Assembly (NCBI RefSeq): GCF_000517405.1
Contig: NZ_CP006568.1
Coordinates: 3,224,001 to 3,288,000, forward strand
DNA length: 64,000 nucleotides
Source of the DNA: Candidatus Sodalis pierantonius str. SOPE
GTDB taxonomy: Bacteria; Pseudomonadota; Gammaproteobacteria; Enterobacterales; Enterobacteriaceae
Direction of reading: 5' to 3'
Of the stretch, positions 19,853-29,768 are shown in pieces (positions within the stretch are counted from its first letter, which is position 1; each line of letters opens with the position of its first letter). The notes under the pieces were generated by a model. It did not search any database, was not told the DNA's origin, and worked only from the letters and a program-made list of their open reading frames with translations. Both the position numbers and the translations under genes were made by a program.

Positions 19853-20428
19853 TTGCCACCGTTACAGCAACATTATCTGGTTATCACCGCACTGGGCACA
19901 GACCGGCCTGGCATTGTCAATACCATTACCCGCCACGTCAGCAGCTGCGGCTGCAATATTGAAGATAGCCGACTCGCCATGCTGGGCGAGGAATTTACCT
20001 TTATTATGCTGCTTTCCGGCGGGTGGAACGCCATCGCGCAAATTGAATCTACTCTGCCGCTGAAAGGGGCCGAGCTGGATTTATTGATTGTCATGAAGCG
20101 CACCAACGCCCAGGAGCAACCGGCGACGCCGACGACGATGTGGGTCACGGTGGAGGTGGATGACTCTCCCCACATCATTGAGCGCTATACCGATTTGTTT
20201 GATAGCCATCAGATGACCTTGGCGGAGCTGGCGTCGAAAACGCAGCCGGCGGGCCCGCAATCGCCGCCGCGGCTGACGCTCTCGATGACCGCGCACGGTC
20301 CGGCCGGGGGTCAGGTTCTGCTGATTGAACAGAGGTTTCATCAACTCTGTACAGAACTGCATGCGCAAGGCAGTATTAGAGTTATCAATCATCCACAGCA
20401 TCAGAAAAGAGACGGAGTATTGCAATGA
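19853..20428 (+). CDS. gcvR: GcvR, glycine cleavage system repressor protein
   Basis: Two-ACT-domain regulator that binds GcvA and blocks activation of gcvTHP when glycine is low. 191 residues. N-terminal [23 protein letters not shown], then [23 protein letters not shown]; the second ACT starts [20 protein letters not shown]. The start is TTG at 19853; no ATG is near the expected N-terminus. The stop overlaps the bcp start by four bases (ATGA), so the two are translated together, as in E. coli. Confidence 0.93.
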   Translation: MPPLQQHYLVITALGTDRPGIVNTITRHVSSCGCNIEDSRLAMLGEEFTFIMLLSGGWNAIAQIESTLPLKGAELDLLIVMKRTNAQEQPATPTTMWVTVEVDDSPHIIERYTDLFDSHQMTLAELASKTQPAGPQSPPRLTLSMTAHGPAGGQVLLIEQRFHQLCTELHAQGSIRVINHPQHQKRDGVLQ

Positions 20429-20892
20429 CGCCACTGAAAGCCGGTGATATAGCACCACAATTTAGCCTGCCCGATCAGGACGGTGAACTCATCAGCCTTA
20501 CCGACTTCCAGGGACAAAGAGTGTTGGTCTACTTTTATCCCAAAGCGATGACGCCAGGCTGTACCGTACAAGCGTGCAGGTTGCGCGATAACATGGACGA
20601 CCTGAAAAAGGCCGGGGTGGAAGTCCTGGGCATCAGTACCGACAAACCCGAGAAGCTATCTCGCTTCGCCGAAAAAGAGCTGCTGAATTTCACCTTGCTC
20701 TCCGATGAAGACCATCAGGTCGCCGGCCAGTTCGGCGTCTGGGGCGAGAAGAGCTTTATGGGCAAAACCTATGATGGTATCCACCGCATCAGTTTCCTGG
20801 TGGGTGTCGATGGCGCCATCGAAAAAGTGTTCGACGATTTCAAAACCAGCAATCACCATGATATCGTGCTGGCCTATCTGAAAAGCGTCTGA
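20425..20892 (+). CDS. bcp: Bcp, thiol peroxidase (peroxiredoxin Q)
   Basis: Cytosolic peroxiredoxin that reduces hydrogen and organic peroxides with thioredoxin. 155 residues. The peroxidatic Cys46 and resolving Cys51 are in MTPGCTVQACRLRDN, and the downstream Arg/Thr active-site context is YFYPKAMTPGC. Intact. It overlaps gcvR. Confidence 0.96.
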   Translation: MTPLKAGDIAPQFSLPDQDGELISLTDFQGQRVLVYFYPKAMTPGCTVQACRLRDNMDDLKKAGVEVLGISTDKPEKLSRFAEKELLNFTLLSDEDHQVAGQFGVWGEKSFMGKTYDGIHRISFLVGVDGAIEKVFDDFKTSNHHDIVLAYLKSV

Positions 20893-20985
20893 ACGCAGCC
20901 CGCGACGCAGGCCGGCGCGCCCTCACGACGGCGCGGGCGGCGACGTAGGATGACGGCCGGCCGCCGCCGGCAACATGGGTTAACT

Positions 20986-22464
20986 ATGGTTACTCGGTTG
21001 AAAAAAAGCTTTATCGCGGTATTGCTGACCGCGTTCGTCGGCGCATTGCCGGCGCAGGCTGATGAGATCCAGGATAATCTACCGGATATGGGCACCACCG
21101 CCGGTAGCACTCTGAGCATCGGCGAAGAGATGCAAATGGGGGATTACTTCGTGCGCCAGCTGCGCGGCGGCGCCCCGATTATCAACGATCCGCTGTTAGA
21201 TCAATACATCAATCATTTGGGCGGGACACTGGTGGCCCATGCCAACTCGGTGCGCACGCCCTTCCATTTTTTCCTGCTGCGCAGCAGCGAGCTTAACGCG
21301 TTCGCTTTTTTCGGCGGCAACGTAGTGCTGCATTCGGCGCTGTTTAACTATACCGACAATGAAAGCGAACTGGCGTCGGTCATGGCCCACGAACTGTCTC
21401 ATGTGACCCAGCGTCATCTGGCGCACGCCATGGAAGATCAGCGACGCAACGCGCCATTGACCTGGGTCGGCGCGCTGGGCTCCATTCTATTGACCATGGC
21501 CAATCCCCAATTGGGTATGGCCGCGCTCTCCGGCACCATCGCCGGCGCCGCCCAGGGTAACATCAGCTTCACGCAGGCCAACGAGCAGGAAGCGGATCGC
21601 ATTGGTTTGCAGGTGCTGCAACGCGCCGGCTTTGACCCGCAAGCGATGCCGGCCTTTTTGCAGAAGCTGGCGGACCAGAACCGCTACTCCACCGCACCGC
21701 CGGAGATGCTGCAAACCCACCCCTTGCCGCTGAGCCGGCTGGCGGATACCCGTAACCGCGCCAACCAGATGAAACACATCGCCATCGACTCATCGCAGGA
21801 CTTTTACCTGGCGAAGGCGCGCGTGCTCGGGATGTTCGGGTCAAGTGACAACGTGTTGCGCAACGATGTGCTGGACGCCTGGCAGAAAGGCAACGCGCGC
21901 CGGCAGTTGGCCGCGCAGTACGGCCAGGCGATTTTGTTCTATCAGGCCAAAAAATACGACGACGCCAAACGTACGCTGCAACCTTTGTTAACCCGGCAAC
22001 CGTCCAACATCTGGCTGGTGGATTTGATGACCGATATCGATCTGGCGCTAAAACAGACGGGACAGGCCATCAGCCGGCTTGAGGCGCTGGTGCGCGGCAA
22101 TGAGCGCGATGCCAACCCGGTGCTGCTGCTCAACCTCGCCAACGCCTATGTCGAGGGGCATCGCTATAGCGACGACATACGGATCCTCAATCGCTACACC
22201 TTTTCCCACCCTGACGACACCAACGGCTGGGATCTGCTGGCCCAGGCATGCGCCGAGCAGGGTCTGGGGGATCAGGAGCTGGCGGCGCGCGCCGAACGGC
22301 TGGCGCTAACGGGGCAGTTGGATCAAGCGGTGCGGGCGTTAAGCGAGGCCAGTAGCCGGGTCAAATTGGGCAGCCTACAACAGGCGCGTTATGACGCGCG
22401 TATCGATCAGATTAGGCAGTTGCAGCTGCGCTTCGCACAGTATGAGAAAGGCGCGCGCCGCTAA
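20986..22464 (+). CDS. bepA: BepA (YfgC), periplasmic outer-membrane quality-control metalloprotease
   Basis: Periplasmic M48 zinc protease and chaperone that helps LptD and BAM assembly and degrades stalled barrels. 492 residues from the ATG at 20986; an upstream in-frame ATG at 20950 would add 12 residues in front of a good signal peptide and is less likely. Signal peptide [19 protein letters not shown]...PAQA, cleaved near residue 25. HELSH is at 135-139 with the third ligand in [12 protein letters not shown] repeats fill the C-terminal half. Intact. The E. coli neighbour yfgD is missing downstream. Confidence 0.95.
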   Translation: MVTRLKKSFIAVLLTAFVGALPAQADEIQDNLPDMGTTAGSTLSIGEEMQMGDYFVRQLRGGAPIINDPLLDQYINHLGGTLVAHANSVRTPFHFFLLRSSELNAFAFFGGNVVLHSALFNYTDNESELASVMAHELSHVTQRHLAHAMEDQRRNAPLTWVGALGSILLTMANPQLGMAALSGTIAGAAQGNISFTQANEQEADRIGLQVLQRAGFDPQAMPAFLQKLADQNRYSTAPPEMLQTHPLPLSRLADTRNRANQMKHIAIDSSQDFYLAKARVLGMFGSSDNVLRNDVLDAWQKGNARRQLAAQYGQAILFYQAKKYDDAKRTLQPLLTRQPSNIWLVDLMTDIDLALKQTGQAISRLEALVRGNERDANPVLLLNLANAYVEGHRYSDDIRILNRYTFSHPDDTNGWDLLAQACAEQGLGDQELAARAERLALTGQLDQAVRALSEASSRVKLGSLQQARYDARIDQIRQLQLRFAQYEKGARR

Positions 22465-22550
22465 ACCGCGCCCTACTGCGGGACACGCGGGTGGCGCGCC
22501 ACACTGGCGACCAAGATAAGCGGCGTTCAGGGTTAAATCGCGTTAAAGCC

Positions 22551-23252
22551 TTAGAGATTCAAGATGGCTTTGACGAACGGAATGGTCAGTTTGCGCTGCG
22601 CGCGGATGGACGCATGATCCAGCTGATCCAGCGTCGCCGACAGCGTGCGCATATCCCTTTCCAATCGTTTTAGCAAAAAGCGGCTGACGTCTTCCGGCAA
22701 CTCAAATCCACGCAGCTTCGCCCGCAGTTGCAGGGCCGCGCCCTTCTCTTCGTCAGAGAGCGGCTGCAAACGATAAATCTGCCCCCAATCCAAACGGGAG
22801 GCCAGGTCAGGCAAGCTGAGATTTAATTGGCGCGGCGGGCAATTGCCGCTAATGATAAGCCGGGTGCGCCCGGTTTCCTGAATGCGGTTATAGAGATTGA
22901 AAATCGCTATTTCCCACGGCGGATCGCCGACGATACACTCGATATTATCGATGGTCACCAGCGCTAATTGCTCCATTCCTTCCAGCACCTCAGGAACGAA
23001 CCAGGTGCGTTTGTCCAGCGGCACATAGCCTACCGCCTGGGTGCGCGTCGACAGCGCCGCGCAGGCGGCGTGCAACAAATGGCTGCGGCCGCCCCCCTCG
23101 CGTGACCAAAAATAGAGGTAACTGCCGTGTTCGCGGGACAGCATTTCCTGGAGCGCCGCCAGCAGCGCGCCATTTTCGCCGGGATAAAAGCTGGCGAAGG
23201 TCTCGTCATCGGGTAGATAGAGCGATAAAGAAAGCTGCGCCGGCGTGTTCAG
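22551..23252 (-). CDS. hda: Hda, regulatory inactivator of DnaA, CTG start
   Basis: AAA+ protein that, bound to the sliding clamp, stimulates ATP hydrolysis by DnaA and so limits initiation. With a CTG start at 23250-23252 the product has 233 residues, the E. coli length. It begins (M)[21 protein letters not shown] with the clamp-binding hexapeptide QLSLSL at 6-11. The first in-frame ATG, at 23144, would remove that motif. AGAGG precedes the CTG by six bases. E. coli hda is known to start at CUG. The AAA+ region has [14 protein letters not shown] and VTIDNIECI, then [16 protein letters not shown]. Downstream end of the uraA side; no sign of decay. Confidence 0.93.
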   Translation of the reverse strand: MNTPAQLSLSLYLPDDETFASFYPGENGALLAALQEMLSREHGSYLYFWSREGGGRSHLLHAACAALSTRTQAVGYVPLDKRTWFVPEVLEGMEQLALVTIDNIECIVGDPPWEIAIFNLYNRIQETGRTRLIISGNCPPRQLNLSLPDLASRLDWGQIYRLQPLSDEEKGAALQLRAKLRGFELPEDVSRFLLKRLERDMRTLSATLDQLDHASIRAQRKLTIPFVKAILNL

Positions 23253-23328
23253 ATGTACCTCTTGCGTTCTGGCAAAGATCTTTGCCAGTTTACCATAACT
23301 TTACCGCGCCGCGCGGACGGCGCGGCCG

Positions 23329-24612
23329 TCAGGAGGACATGCCTTCATCGGGCTCCAGGATTTTCTCTTCGCCGCGCAGCAGCGTGATAACGCGGAATAT
23401 CAGGCTAAGCGCGATACCGACCACCGTTGCCAACGCCATACCTTTCAACTCGACGGCGCCCAGATGGAATTTGGCGCCGCTGACGCCGATAATCAGGATA
23501 ACCGAGGTCAGAATCAGGTTTTGCACTTTGTTATAATCGACCTTCGACTCGATTAGCACCCGGATGCCGGAGGCGGCGATGACGCCGTACAACAGCAGCG
23601 ACACGCCGCCCATCACCGGTACCGGCACCGCCTGGATCGCCGCCGCGAGCTTGCCGACGCAAGAAAGCGCGATCGCCAGAATCGCCGCCCCGCCAATGAC
23701 CCAGGTGCTGTAAACGCGGGTTATCGCCATGACGCCGATATTTTCACCGTAAGTGGTGTTCGGCGTCGACCCAAAAAAGCCCGACAGCAGGGTTGACGCG
23801 CCGTTGGCGAACAGCGAGCGGTGCAGGCCCGGATCGCGCAATAAGTCGCGCTGCACAATATTGGCGGTCACCATCAGGTGCCCCACATGTTCGGCTATCA
23901 CCACCAGCGCCGCCGGCAGGATAGTCAGAATAGCCATCCATTCAAAGCGCGGATGGTAAAACGTCGGCAGCGCGAACCAGGGGGCGGCGGCCACCGGCGA
24001 AAAATCCACGATACCGAACGCGGCGGATAGCACATAGCCCACCAGCACCCCGATGAGAATGGGGATGATGGCCAAAAACCCGCGGAACAATACCGACCCC
24101 AGCACCGTGACGCCGAGGGTGGCCATGGATATGACCACGGTGGTGGCGTCCACCGGCACATCGGCGCTAGGCCGCAGACCCGCCATATTGGCCGCGACAC
24201 CGGCCAGCTCCAGGCCGATGACCGCCACTATCGCCCCCATCGCGGCGGGAGGAAAAATGACGTTGATCCAACCGGTTCCTGCCTTCTTGACGATAAGGCC
24301 CACCAGGCAAAACAGTGCGCCGCAGGCGATAAAGCCCCCCAGCGCCAGCTCATAGCCGAGCGGCAACAGCAGCAGCACCGGCGAAATAAAGGCGATGCTG
24401 GAGCCGAGATAGGCGGGAATTTTGCCCTTGCAGATAAACAGGTACAACAAGGTGCCGATACCGTTAAAGAGCAGGACAGTCCCGGGATTGATTTTAAATA
24501 AAATCGGCACCAGCACCGTGGCGCCAAACATGGCGAACAGGTGCTGCAAACTCAGCGGGATGGTTTTCAGCAGCGGCGGGCGTTCCGACACCCCGATGGC
24601 GCGACGGGTCAT
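23329..24612 (-). CDS. uraA: UraA, uracil:H+ symporter
   Basis: Inner-membrane nucleobase transporter (NCS2/UraA family). 427 residues from MTRRAIGVSERPPLL at 24612, near the E. coli 429; ATG at 24654 would add 14 residues that do not fit the family. Many membrane spans. The substrate-site motifs are recognisable in LVVIAEHVGHLMVTANIV (Glu of TM8) and STPNTTYGENIGVMAI (TM10). Intact. Downstream of upp, 56 bp away, so upp-uraA form an operon for uracil salvage. Confidence 0.95.
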   Translation of the reverse strand: MTRRAIGVSERPPLLKTIPLSLQHLFAMFGATVLVPILFKINPGTVLLFNGIGTLLYLFICKGKIPAYLGSSIAFISPVLLLLPLGYELALGGFIACGALFCLVGLIVKKAGTGWINVIFPPAAMGAIVAVIGLELAGVAANMAGLRPSADVPVDATTVVISMATLGVTVLGSVLFRGFLAIIPILIGVLVGYVLSAAFGIVDFSPVAAAPWFALPTFYHPRFEWMAILTILPAALVVIAEHVGHLMVTANIVQRDLLRDPGLHRSLFANGASTLLSGFFGSTPNTTYGENIGVMAITRVYSTWVIGGAAILAIALSCVGKLAAAIQAVPVPVMGGVSLLLYGVIAASGIRVLIESKVDYNKVQNLILTSVILIIGVSGAKFHLGAVELKGMALATVVGIALSLIFRVITLLRGEEKILEPDEGMSS

Positions 24613-24668
24613 GGCGACTTTCCTCAGATTCAGGGTCAAAAAAAATCGACTCATTGGCCGGTTTAGGA

Positions 24669-25295
24669 TTATTTGGTACCAAAGATTTTATCGCCCGCGT
24701 CACCCAGGCCCGGCATGATATAGCCTTTTTCGTTGAGTCCCTTATCGATAGCCGCAGTGTAAAGCTCCACGTCGGAGTGTGCTTTTTCCAGCGCCGCAAT
24801 GCCCTCGGGCGCCGCCACCAGCACCAACACTTTGATACAGCGGCAGCCGGCCTTCTTCAAGAGATCGATGGTGGCGATCATCGAGCCGCCGGTCGCCAGC
24901 ATCGGATCCACCACCAGCGCCATGCGTTCGTCGATACTTGATACCAGCTTATGGAAATAAGGCACGGGCGTCAGCGTCGTTTCGTCACGGTAGACGCCGA
25001 CTACGCTGATGCGCGCGCTGGGAAGATTTTCCAGTACGCCATCCATCATGCCGAGGCCGGCGCGGAGGATAGGTACGACGGTGATTTTCTTTCCTTTGAT
25101 TTGATCAATTTCAACCGGTCCGCACCAGCCTTCGATGGTTACCGTTTCGGTTTCCATATCGGCGGTGGCGACATAGGTCAACAGGCTCCCCACCTCCGAC
25201 GCCAATTCGCGAAAGCGTTTGGTACTGATATCGTGAGCGCGCATCAACCCCAGCTTGTGTTTGACCAGCGGGTGCTTAACCTCAACGATCTTCAT
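24669..25295 (-). CDS. upp: Upp, uracil phosphoribosyltransferase
   Basis: Converts uracil and PRPP to UMP. 208 residues, full length. It starts [19 protein letters not shown]. The PRPP loop is [19 protein letters not shown] and the uracil-binding end is [13 protein letters not shown]. Intact. Divergent from purM with a shared 230-bp control region, as in E. coli. Confidence 0.97.
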   Translation of the reverse strand: MKIVEVKHPLVKHKLGLMRAHDISTKRFRELASEVGSLLTYVATADMETETVTIEGWCGPVEIDQIKGKKITVVPILRAGLGMMDGVLENLPSARISVVGVYRDETTLTPVPYFHKLVSSIDERMALVVDPMLATGGSMIATIDLLKKAGCRCIKVLVLVAAPEGIAALEKAHSDVELYTAAIDKGLNEKGYIMPGLGDAGDKIFGTK

Positions 25296-25448
25296 GTTAT
25301 CTCTCCCCCAGGCTACTGAACGGCCAAAAAAATCGCGAGATTATAACCCCTTTTTCGCGCCGCACCATACGTATTTGCCTGATCAGGATCAAGCCTTATA
25401 TGGAATTTACTATAGTCAACAAAAACGTCGACGCGAATGCAACAGCTC

Positions 25449-25464
25449 TCGCAAACGATTGCCC
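25449..25464 (+). promoter_or_regulatory. Candidate PurR operator upstream of purM
   Basis: TCGCAAACGATTGCCC matches 14 of the 16 positions of the degenerate PurR box (ANGCAANCGNTTNCNT), failing only at the two outer bases. It lies about 63 bp before the purM start, where the E. coli purMN operon has its PurR site. Called by eye; no purR gene is in the window. Confidence 0.55.
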
Positions 25465-25526
25465 ACGCTGTTAGAATTGGCGGCGCCCCATTCCAAGCAA
25501 CAGTTTATCTCCGTGGAGATCTTGCA

Positions 25527-26564
25527 GTGACCGACAAAACCTCTCCCAGTTACAAAGACGCAGGTGTGGATATCGATGCCGGCAACGCATTGGTAGACCG
25601 CATTAAAGGTGTTGTGAAACAGACCAAACGTCCGGAAGTGATGGGCGGGCTGGGCGGCTTCGGTGCGCTGTGTGCGGTGCCGCAGAAATACCGCGAGCCG
25701 ATTCTGGTTTCAGGCACCGACGGCGTCGGGACCAAACTGCGTCTGGCCATGGATTTAAAACGCCACGATACCATCGGCATCGATTTGGTGGCAATGTGCG
25801 TTAACGACCTGGTGGTTCAGGGCGCTGAACCCTTGTTTTTCCTCGATTATTATGCCACCGGCAAGCTGGACGTCGATACCGCGGCCGCGGTGATAACCGG
25901 TATTGCCGAGGGTTGCCGGCAGTCCGGCTGCGCGCTGGTCGGCGGTGAAATGGCGGAAATGCCGGGCATGTATCACGGTGAGGATTATGACGTCGCCGGC
26001 TTTTGCGTCGGCGTTGTGGAAAAAGCGGATATTATCGACGGCAGCAAAGTTCAGGCCGGCGATACCCTGCTGGCGCTGGCCTCAAGCGGCCCCCATTCCA
26101 ACGGTTACTCGCTGGTGCGCAAGATTTTGTCCTTCAGCCAGACCGACCCCGAACAGACGCGGGTAGAGGGCAAATCGCTAGCGGATCACTTGCTGGCGTC
26201 GACGCGCATTTACGTTAAAGCGCTGCTTTCCCTTATCGAGCAGACCGAGGTACATGCGATCGCACATTTGACCGGCGGCGGCTTCTGGGAGAATATTCCG
26301 CGCGTTCTGCCGGCCGGTACCCAGGCGGTGATCGATGAAAACAGCTGGCAGTGGCCGGCGGTATTCCGCTGGCTACAGCAGGCCGGCAACGTCAGCCGCC
26401 ATGAAATGTACCGTACCTTTAACTGCGGCGTCGGCATGGTTATCGCCGTCCCCGCGGCCAGCGCCAATCAGGCGCTCGGTATACTCGCCGGTCTGGGTGA
26501 AACCGCCTGGGTACTCGGCGAAATTCAGCCCGCCGACGGCGAGCAACAGGTGATTATCCGCTAA
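25527..26564 (+). CDS. purM: PurM, phosphoribosylaminoimidazole (AIR) synthetase
   Basis: Closes FGAM to AIR with ATP in the fifth step of purine synthesis. 345 residues from a GTG start at 25527 ([21 protein letters not shown]), preceded by GGAG; the same start codon is used in E. coli. Key motifs: [27 protein letters not shown] and the glycine-rich [20 protein letters not shown]. The stop shares a base with the purN ATG (TAATG). Intact. Confidence 0.96.
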   Translation: MTDKTSPSYKDAGVDIDAGNALVDRIKGVVKQTKRPEVMGGLGGFGALCAVPQKYREPILVSGTDGVGTKLRLAMDLKRHDTIGIDLVAMCVNDLVVQGAEPLFFLDYYATGKLDVDTAAAVITGIAEGCRQSGCALVGGEMAEMPGMYHGEDYDVAGFCVGVVEKADIIDGSKVQAGDTLLALASSGPHSNGYSLVRKILSFSQTDPEQTRVEGKSLADHLLASTRIYVKALLSLIEQTEVHAIAHLTGGGFWENIPRVLPAGTQAVIDENSWQWPAVFRWLQQAGNVSRHEMYRTFNCGVGMVIAVPAASANQALGILAGLGETAWVLGEIQPADGEQQVIIR

Positions 26565-27202
26565 TGAAACGCCTGGTTGTGCTGATCTCGGGTGAAGGCA
26601 GTAACCTCCAGGCGCTTATCGAGGCCTGCCAGCAGGGCAAAATCGCGGCGCGCATCGCCGCGGTCATCAGCCATCGCGCCGACGCCTACGGGCTGACGCG
26701 CGTCGCGGCCGCGGATATCGAGGCGAAGTCGCTCAATCCGGCGGATTTCGCCGGCCGTGAAGCGTTTGATTTGGCGCTCAGCGCCCTTATCGACCGCTAC
26801 CGGCCGGAGGCTATCGTGCTCGCCGGTTATATGCGCATTCTGTCGACCGCCTTTGTCGCCCGCTACGCCGGCCGGATGCTCAACGTGCATCCCTCGTTGC
26901 TGCCGCGCTATCCCGGCTTACATACCCATCGCCAGGCGCTGGCCAACGGCGATGCCGAACACGGCACTTCCGTGCATTTCGTCACCGACGAACTGGACGG
27001 CGGCCCGGTGGTGCTACAGGCGCGGGTGCCGGTTTTTGCGGGAGACGATGAACAGATACTGGCGCAACGGGTAAAAGCCCAGGAACATGCCATTTATCCA
27101 TTGGTCGTCGGCTGGCTGCTGGCGGGTCGGCTAACGCTGCGAGATAACGTCGCCTGGCTGGACGGCGCGCCCCTGCCGGCCGCCGGTTACGCCGCGGATT
27201 AA
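26564..27202 (+). CDS. purN: PurN, phosphoribosylglycinamide formyltransferase
   Basis: Transfers formyl from 10-formyl-THF to GAR, third step of purine synthesis. 212 residues, E. coli length. Starts [20 protein letters not shown] (phosphate-binding loop SGEGSNLQ). Active-site region LNVHPSLLPRYPGLHTHRQA with the catalytic Asn-His pair, then HFVTDELDGGPVV with the Asp. Coupled to purM by a one-base overlap. Intact. Confidence 0.96.
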   Translation: MKRLVVLISGEGSNLQALIEACQQGKIAARIAAVISHRADAYGLTRVAAADIEAKSLNPADFAGREAFDLALSALIDRYRPEAIVLAGYMRILSTAFVARYAGRMLNVHPSLLPRYPGLHTHRQALANGDAEHGTSVHFVTDELDGGPVVLQARVPVFAGDDEQILAQRVKAQEHAIYPLVVGWLLAGRLTLRDNVAWLDGAPLPAAGYAAD

Positions 27203-27435
27203 CCGCTGGCCGGTGGGCGCAAACTGACAATCAAGACGTTACTCCCCTGTGCCACCGATGCTGTTACCACTCGGATGATTGGCGACAATTGAGAGGGGGG
27301 CAGCGCCTCATACTGGCGGGAGAAAATATAACTCCCTCCTCCTCTGACGCTCTGCGCCTGCGGCGTGGGCTCAACGGGCGCCTTGTGAGAATAGGGTTCC
27401 TGAGCAATGCGCAGCAGCAGCCATAGCGGCGCCAT
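27199..27435 (-). CDS. Doubtful 78-codon ORF downstream of pstB
   Basis: MAPLWLLLRIAQEPYSHKAP at 27435, a Pro/Gln-rich middle, then LSPIIRVVTASVAQGSNVLIV. It lies 36 bp after the pstB stop, in the same direction, and overlaps the purN end by four bases. AGAGGG lies about 13 bases before the ATG. I recognise no family. It may be a small protein, a remnant of a gene that followed pstB, or a chance frame; treat with caution. Confidence 0.22.
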   Translation of the reverse strand: MAPLWLLLRIAQEPYSHKAPVEPTPQAQSVRGGGSYIFSRQYEALPPSQLSPIIRVVTASVAQGSNVLIVSLRPPASG

Positions 27436-27470
27436 CGCTGTTTTGCCCTCTAGTCGCTGCGCCGCGACCG

Positions 27471-28289
27471 TTAACGTAGCCGGCCGGTGATGTACTCCTC
27501 GGTTTTGCGCTGCGTCGGCGCGGTAAATAGCCGGTCGGTGGCGGCAAACTCCACCAGCGTTCCCTGATGGAAAAAGGCGGTATCGTCGGAAACGCGCGCC
27601 GCCTGTTGCATGTTATGCGTCACCAGCACCAAGGTAAAATGCGCCTTCAGTGATATCATTAGCTCTTCGATGGTCAGCGTGGAGATGGGATCCAGCGCCG
27701 ACGTTGGCTCATCCAGCAACAATACTTCCGGCTCAATGGCGATCGCGTGGGCGATCACCAGCCGCTGCTGTTGTCCGGTGGACAACTTGAACGCGTTTTC
27801 CCGCAGGCGGTCTTTAACCTCATGCCACAGCGCCGCCGCACGCAGCGCCCGCTCCGCCGCTTCATCCAGCAGCCTGCGATCGCCGATGCCCAATAGCCGC
27901 AGGCCGTAGAGGACGTTGTCATAAATCGATTTGGGAAACGGATTGGGCCGCTGAAAGACCATGCCCACCCGCCGGCGCAGGGCCACCACTTCCTGTGCGT
28001 CCTCATAGATATCCTGCCCCAGTAAACGCACCGCGCCGCTGATGTGACAATCGTCGCTCAGATCGTTCATGCGGTTAAAACAGCGCAGCAGCGTGGATTT
28101 ACCGCATCCGGAAGGGCCGATCAGCGCGGTAATCCGCCCTTTGGCCATGCGTAGCGATATATCGTCGAGGACCAGCCGATTGCCGTAGCGCACCCGAAGA
28201 TGTTCGGTTTCCAGCGCCGCCGACGGCGTATCCTGTTCCAGCGCGGCGGCCGCACCGTTAAAGGGTAAAGGGGGGACTCGGGACATCAC
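27471..28289 (-). CDS. pstB: PstB, phosphate ABC transporter ATPase (orphaned)
   Basis: Cytoplasmic ATPase of a phosphate importer. 272 residues. Walker [21 protein letters not shown] (about residue 57), Q-loop [18 protein letters not shown], Walker [15 protein letters not shown] and the switch histidine in LVTHNMQQ are all conserved. The ABC signature reads [17 protein letters not shown], where the family normally has LSGGQQQRLxIARA(L/I)A: a Gly-to-Thr and an Arg-to-His change. The frame is open, but both permease partners (pstA, pstC) are broken and no pstS is present, so it probably no longer works. Confidence 0.9.
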   Translation of the reverse strand: MMSRVPPLPFNGAAAALEQDTPSAALETEHLRVRYGNRLVLDDISLRMAKGRITALIGPSGCGKSTLLRCFNRMNDLSDDCHISGAVRLLGQDIYEDAQEVVALRRRVGMVFQRPNPFPKSIYDNVLYGLRLLGIGDRRLLDEAAERALRAAALWHEVKDRLRENAFKLSTGQQQRLVIAHAIAIEPEVLLLDEPTSALDPISTLTIEELMISLKAHFTLVLVTHNMQQAARVSDDTAFFHQGTLVEFAATDRLFTAPTQRKTEEYITGRLR

Positions 28290-28302
28290 AGCCTGTTCTC
28301 CA

Positions 28303-29768
28303 TCATAACGTTAACGCGCGATACTTTTCACGCAGCCGGTGGCGCAGGCCCATTGCGGCCAGATTCAGCGATACGACGATGACAATTAGCAGCAGCGCGG
28401 TGGCGAACGCCATCGGTTGCACCGCATCGCTGTCCTGGCTTTGAAACGCCAAATCGTATATTTGATAACCGAGATGCATAAATTGCCTTTCGGGGTGCAG
28501 GAAAGGAAATGTCCCGCCCAGGGGAAGCTTCGGTGCCGATTTGATGACGCCTACCAGCATCAGCGGCGCGGTTTCCCCCGCCGCGCGCGCCACCGCCAGA
28601 ATCAGCCCGGTCATCATCGCCGGCGCCGCGCCGGGTAAGACAACCCGCCATATCGTTTCAGCTTGAGTCGCGCCGAGCGCCAGCGTCAGCGCGGCCCACA
28701 GTAATCCGGGGGTGCCGAAGGTCGGTGCCGGCAAGGTGTCGGCATAAAAGAGTTTATCCAGCGAGCCGCCGACCGCATAGACGAAAAACCCCAGGCCGAA
28801 AATACCGTAGACAATTGACGGCACGCCGGCCAAGTTGCCCACCGCGATACGAATAGGCCGGGTCAGCCAGTGTCGAGCCGCATATTCATGCAGGTAGATA
28901 GCCGCCATAACCCCAAGGGGCATGACGATCACCGACATCAGTATCACCAGCAGCAGCGTGCCGGCCATCGCCGGAAAGACCCCGTTGCCCTCCCGCACGG
29001 GGTCATTCAGGCTAACGAAACGCCAGGTCTGCGCGGCCAGATGCCGCAGTTTTTGCCTCAGGCTCATCGCGTTGGGATACCAGAGGCTGTCGATATCGCT
29101 TAGCGGGATCACCTGACGCTGTCCCTGCGCATCGGCCAGCACCAGTTGCACGCGCCCCCGCTCCCGTTCGATAGCGGCCAGTTGTTCGCTCAATGCCTCA
29201 TAGGCCGTTTGCCGTTCATTTTGCGCCGCCTGCTGGGTGGCCCGCTGCTGCTCGCTGGGCACGCCTTGCCGATGCAGTTGCAACGATTGCTGCTGTTCCA
29301 CCTGGGCGGCCAGGCGGCGCTGAGCCGCAGCCGCTGTTCCAACGCGGCAGACATCGAAGCGGCGGTCAGCGGCTGCCCGTCCTCAACGCATGCCCGCTAG
29401 ATAGCCGTAAAGCCGCGCACCGTTTCGGCGCTGTACCACCAGCACATCGGCCGGCAAACGGCTGGCGCGCACCTGCGCCGCCGGCAAACGATAGCTGTCC
29501 TCAGGGCGATTGCCGGTGCGAATAAGCCATATTCCCTGGTCCATCGGCACACCGGCCGTCGGTACAGGCGGCCGCTGCACGCCGACGCGCTCGCCCAAAA
29601 GCACGCCAGGTGGGCTGATTAGTTCAAAAAGATAGGCTGCGGCCACAGCAGCCGTAGCGACTGGCCGGTAAGCATCGCCAGCATCGCCAGCATCGCCAGT
29701 AAACTCAGGCTCACCGCCCCAGAGGTTAACCAAACCCACGGCCGGCCGGAATGCCACCATGCCTTCAT
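28303..29768 (-). pseudogene. pstA: pstA, long-form phosphate ABC permease, frameshifted
   Basis: Long PstA with an N-terminal periplasmic/coiled region and C-terminal permease domain, as in Serratia, Yersinia and Vibrio (recollection). The ATG at 29766-29768 overlaps the pstC stop. The N-terminus MKAWWHSGRPWVWLTSGAVS breaks near 29625-29640; the next frame (FELISPPGVLLGERVGVQR) stops at 29383. The Gln-rich coiled coil then joins the last frame. Only the C-terminal permease part is whole: LLLVILMSVIVMPLGVMAAIYLHEY, ALTLALGATQAETIWRVVLPGA (EAA loop) and the end at 28303. A 9-bp unit (CTGGCGATG) is repeated three times in the leader (about 29673-29699). Confidence 0.85.

Noticed and set aside
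29673..29699. Three tandem copies of a 9-bp unit as a minisatellite
   Set aside because: Encodes LAML repeats in the pstA signal-anchor; too few units and in coding context, so noted only in the pstA entry.
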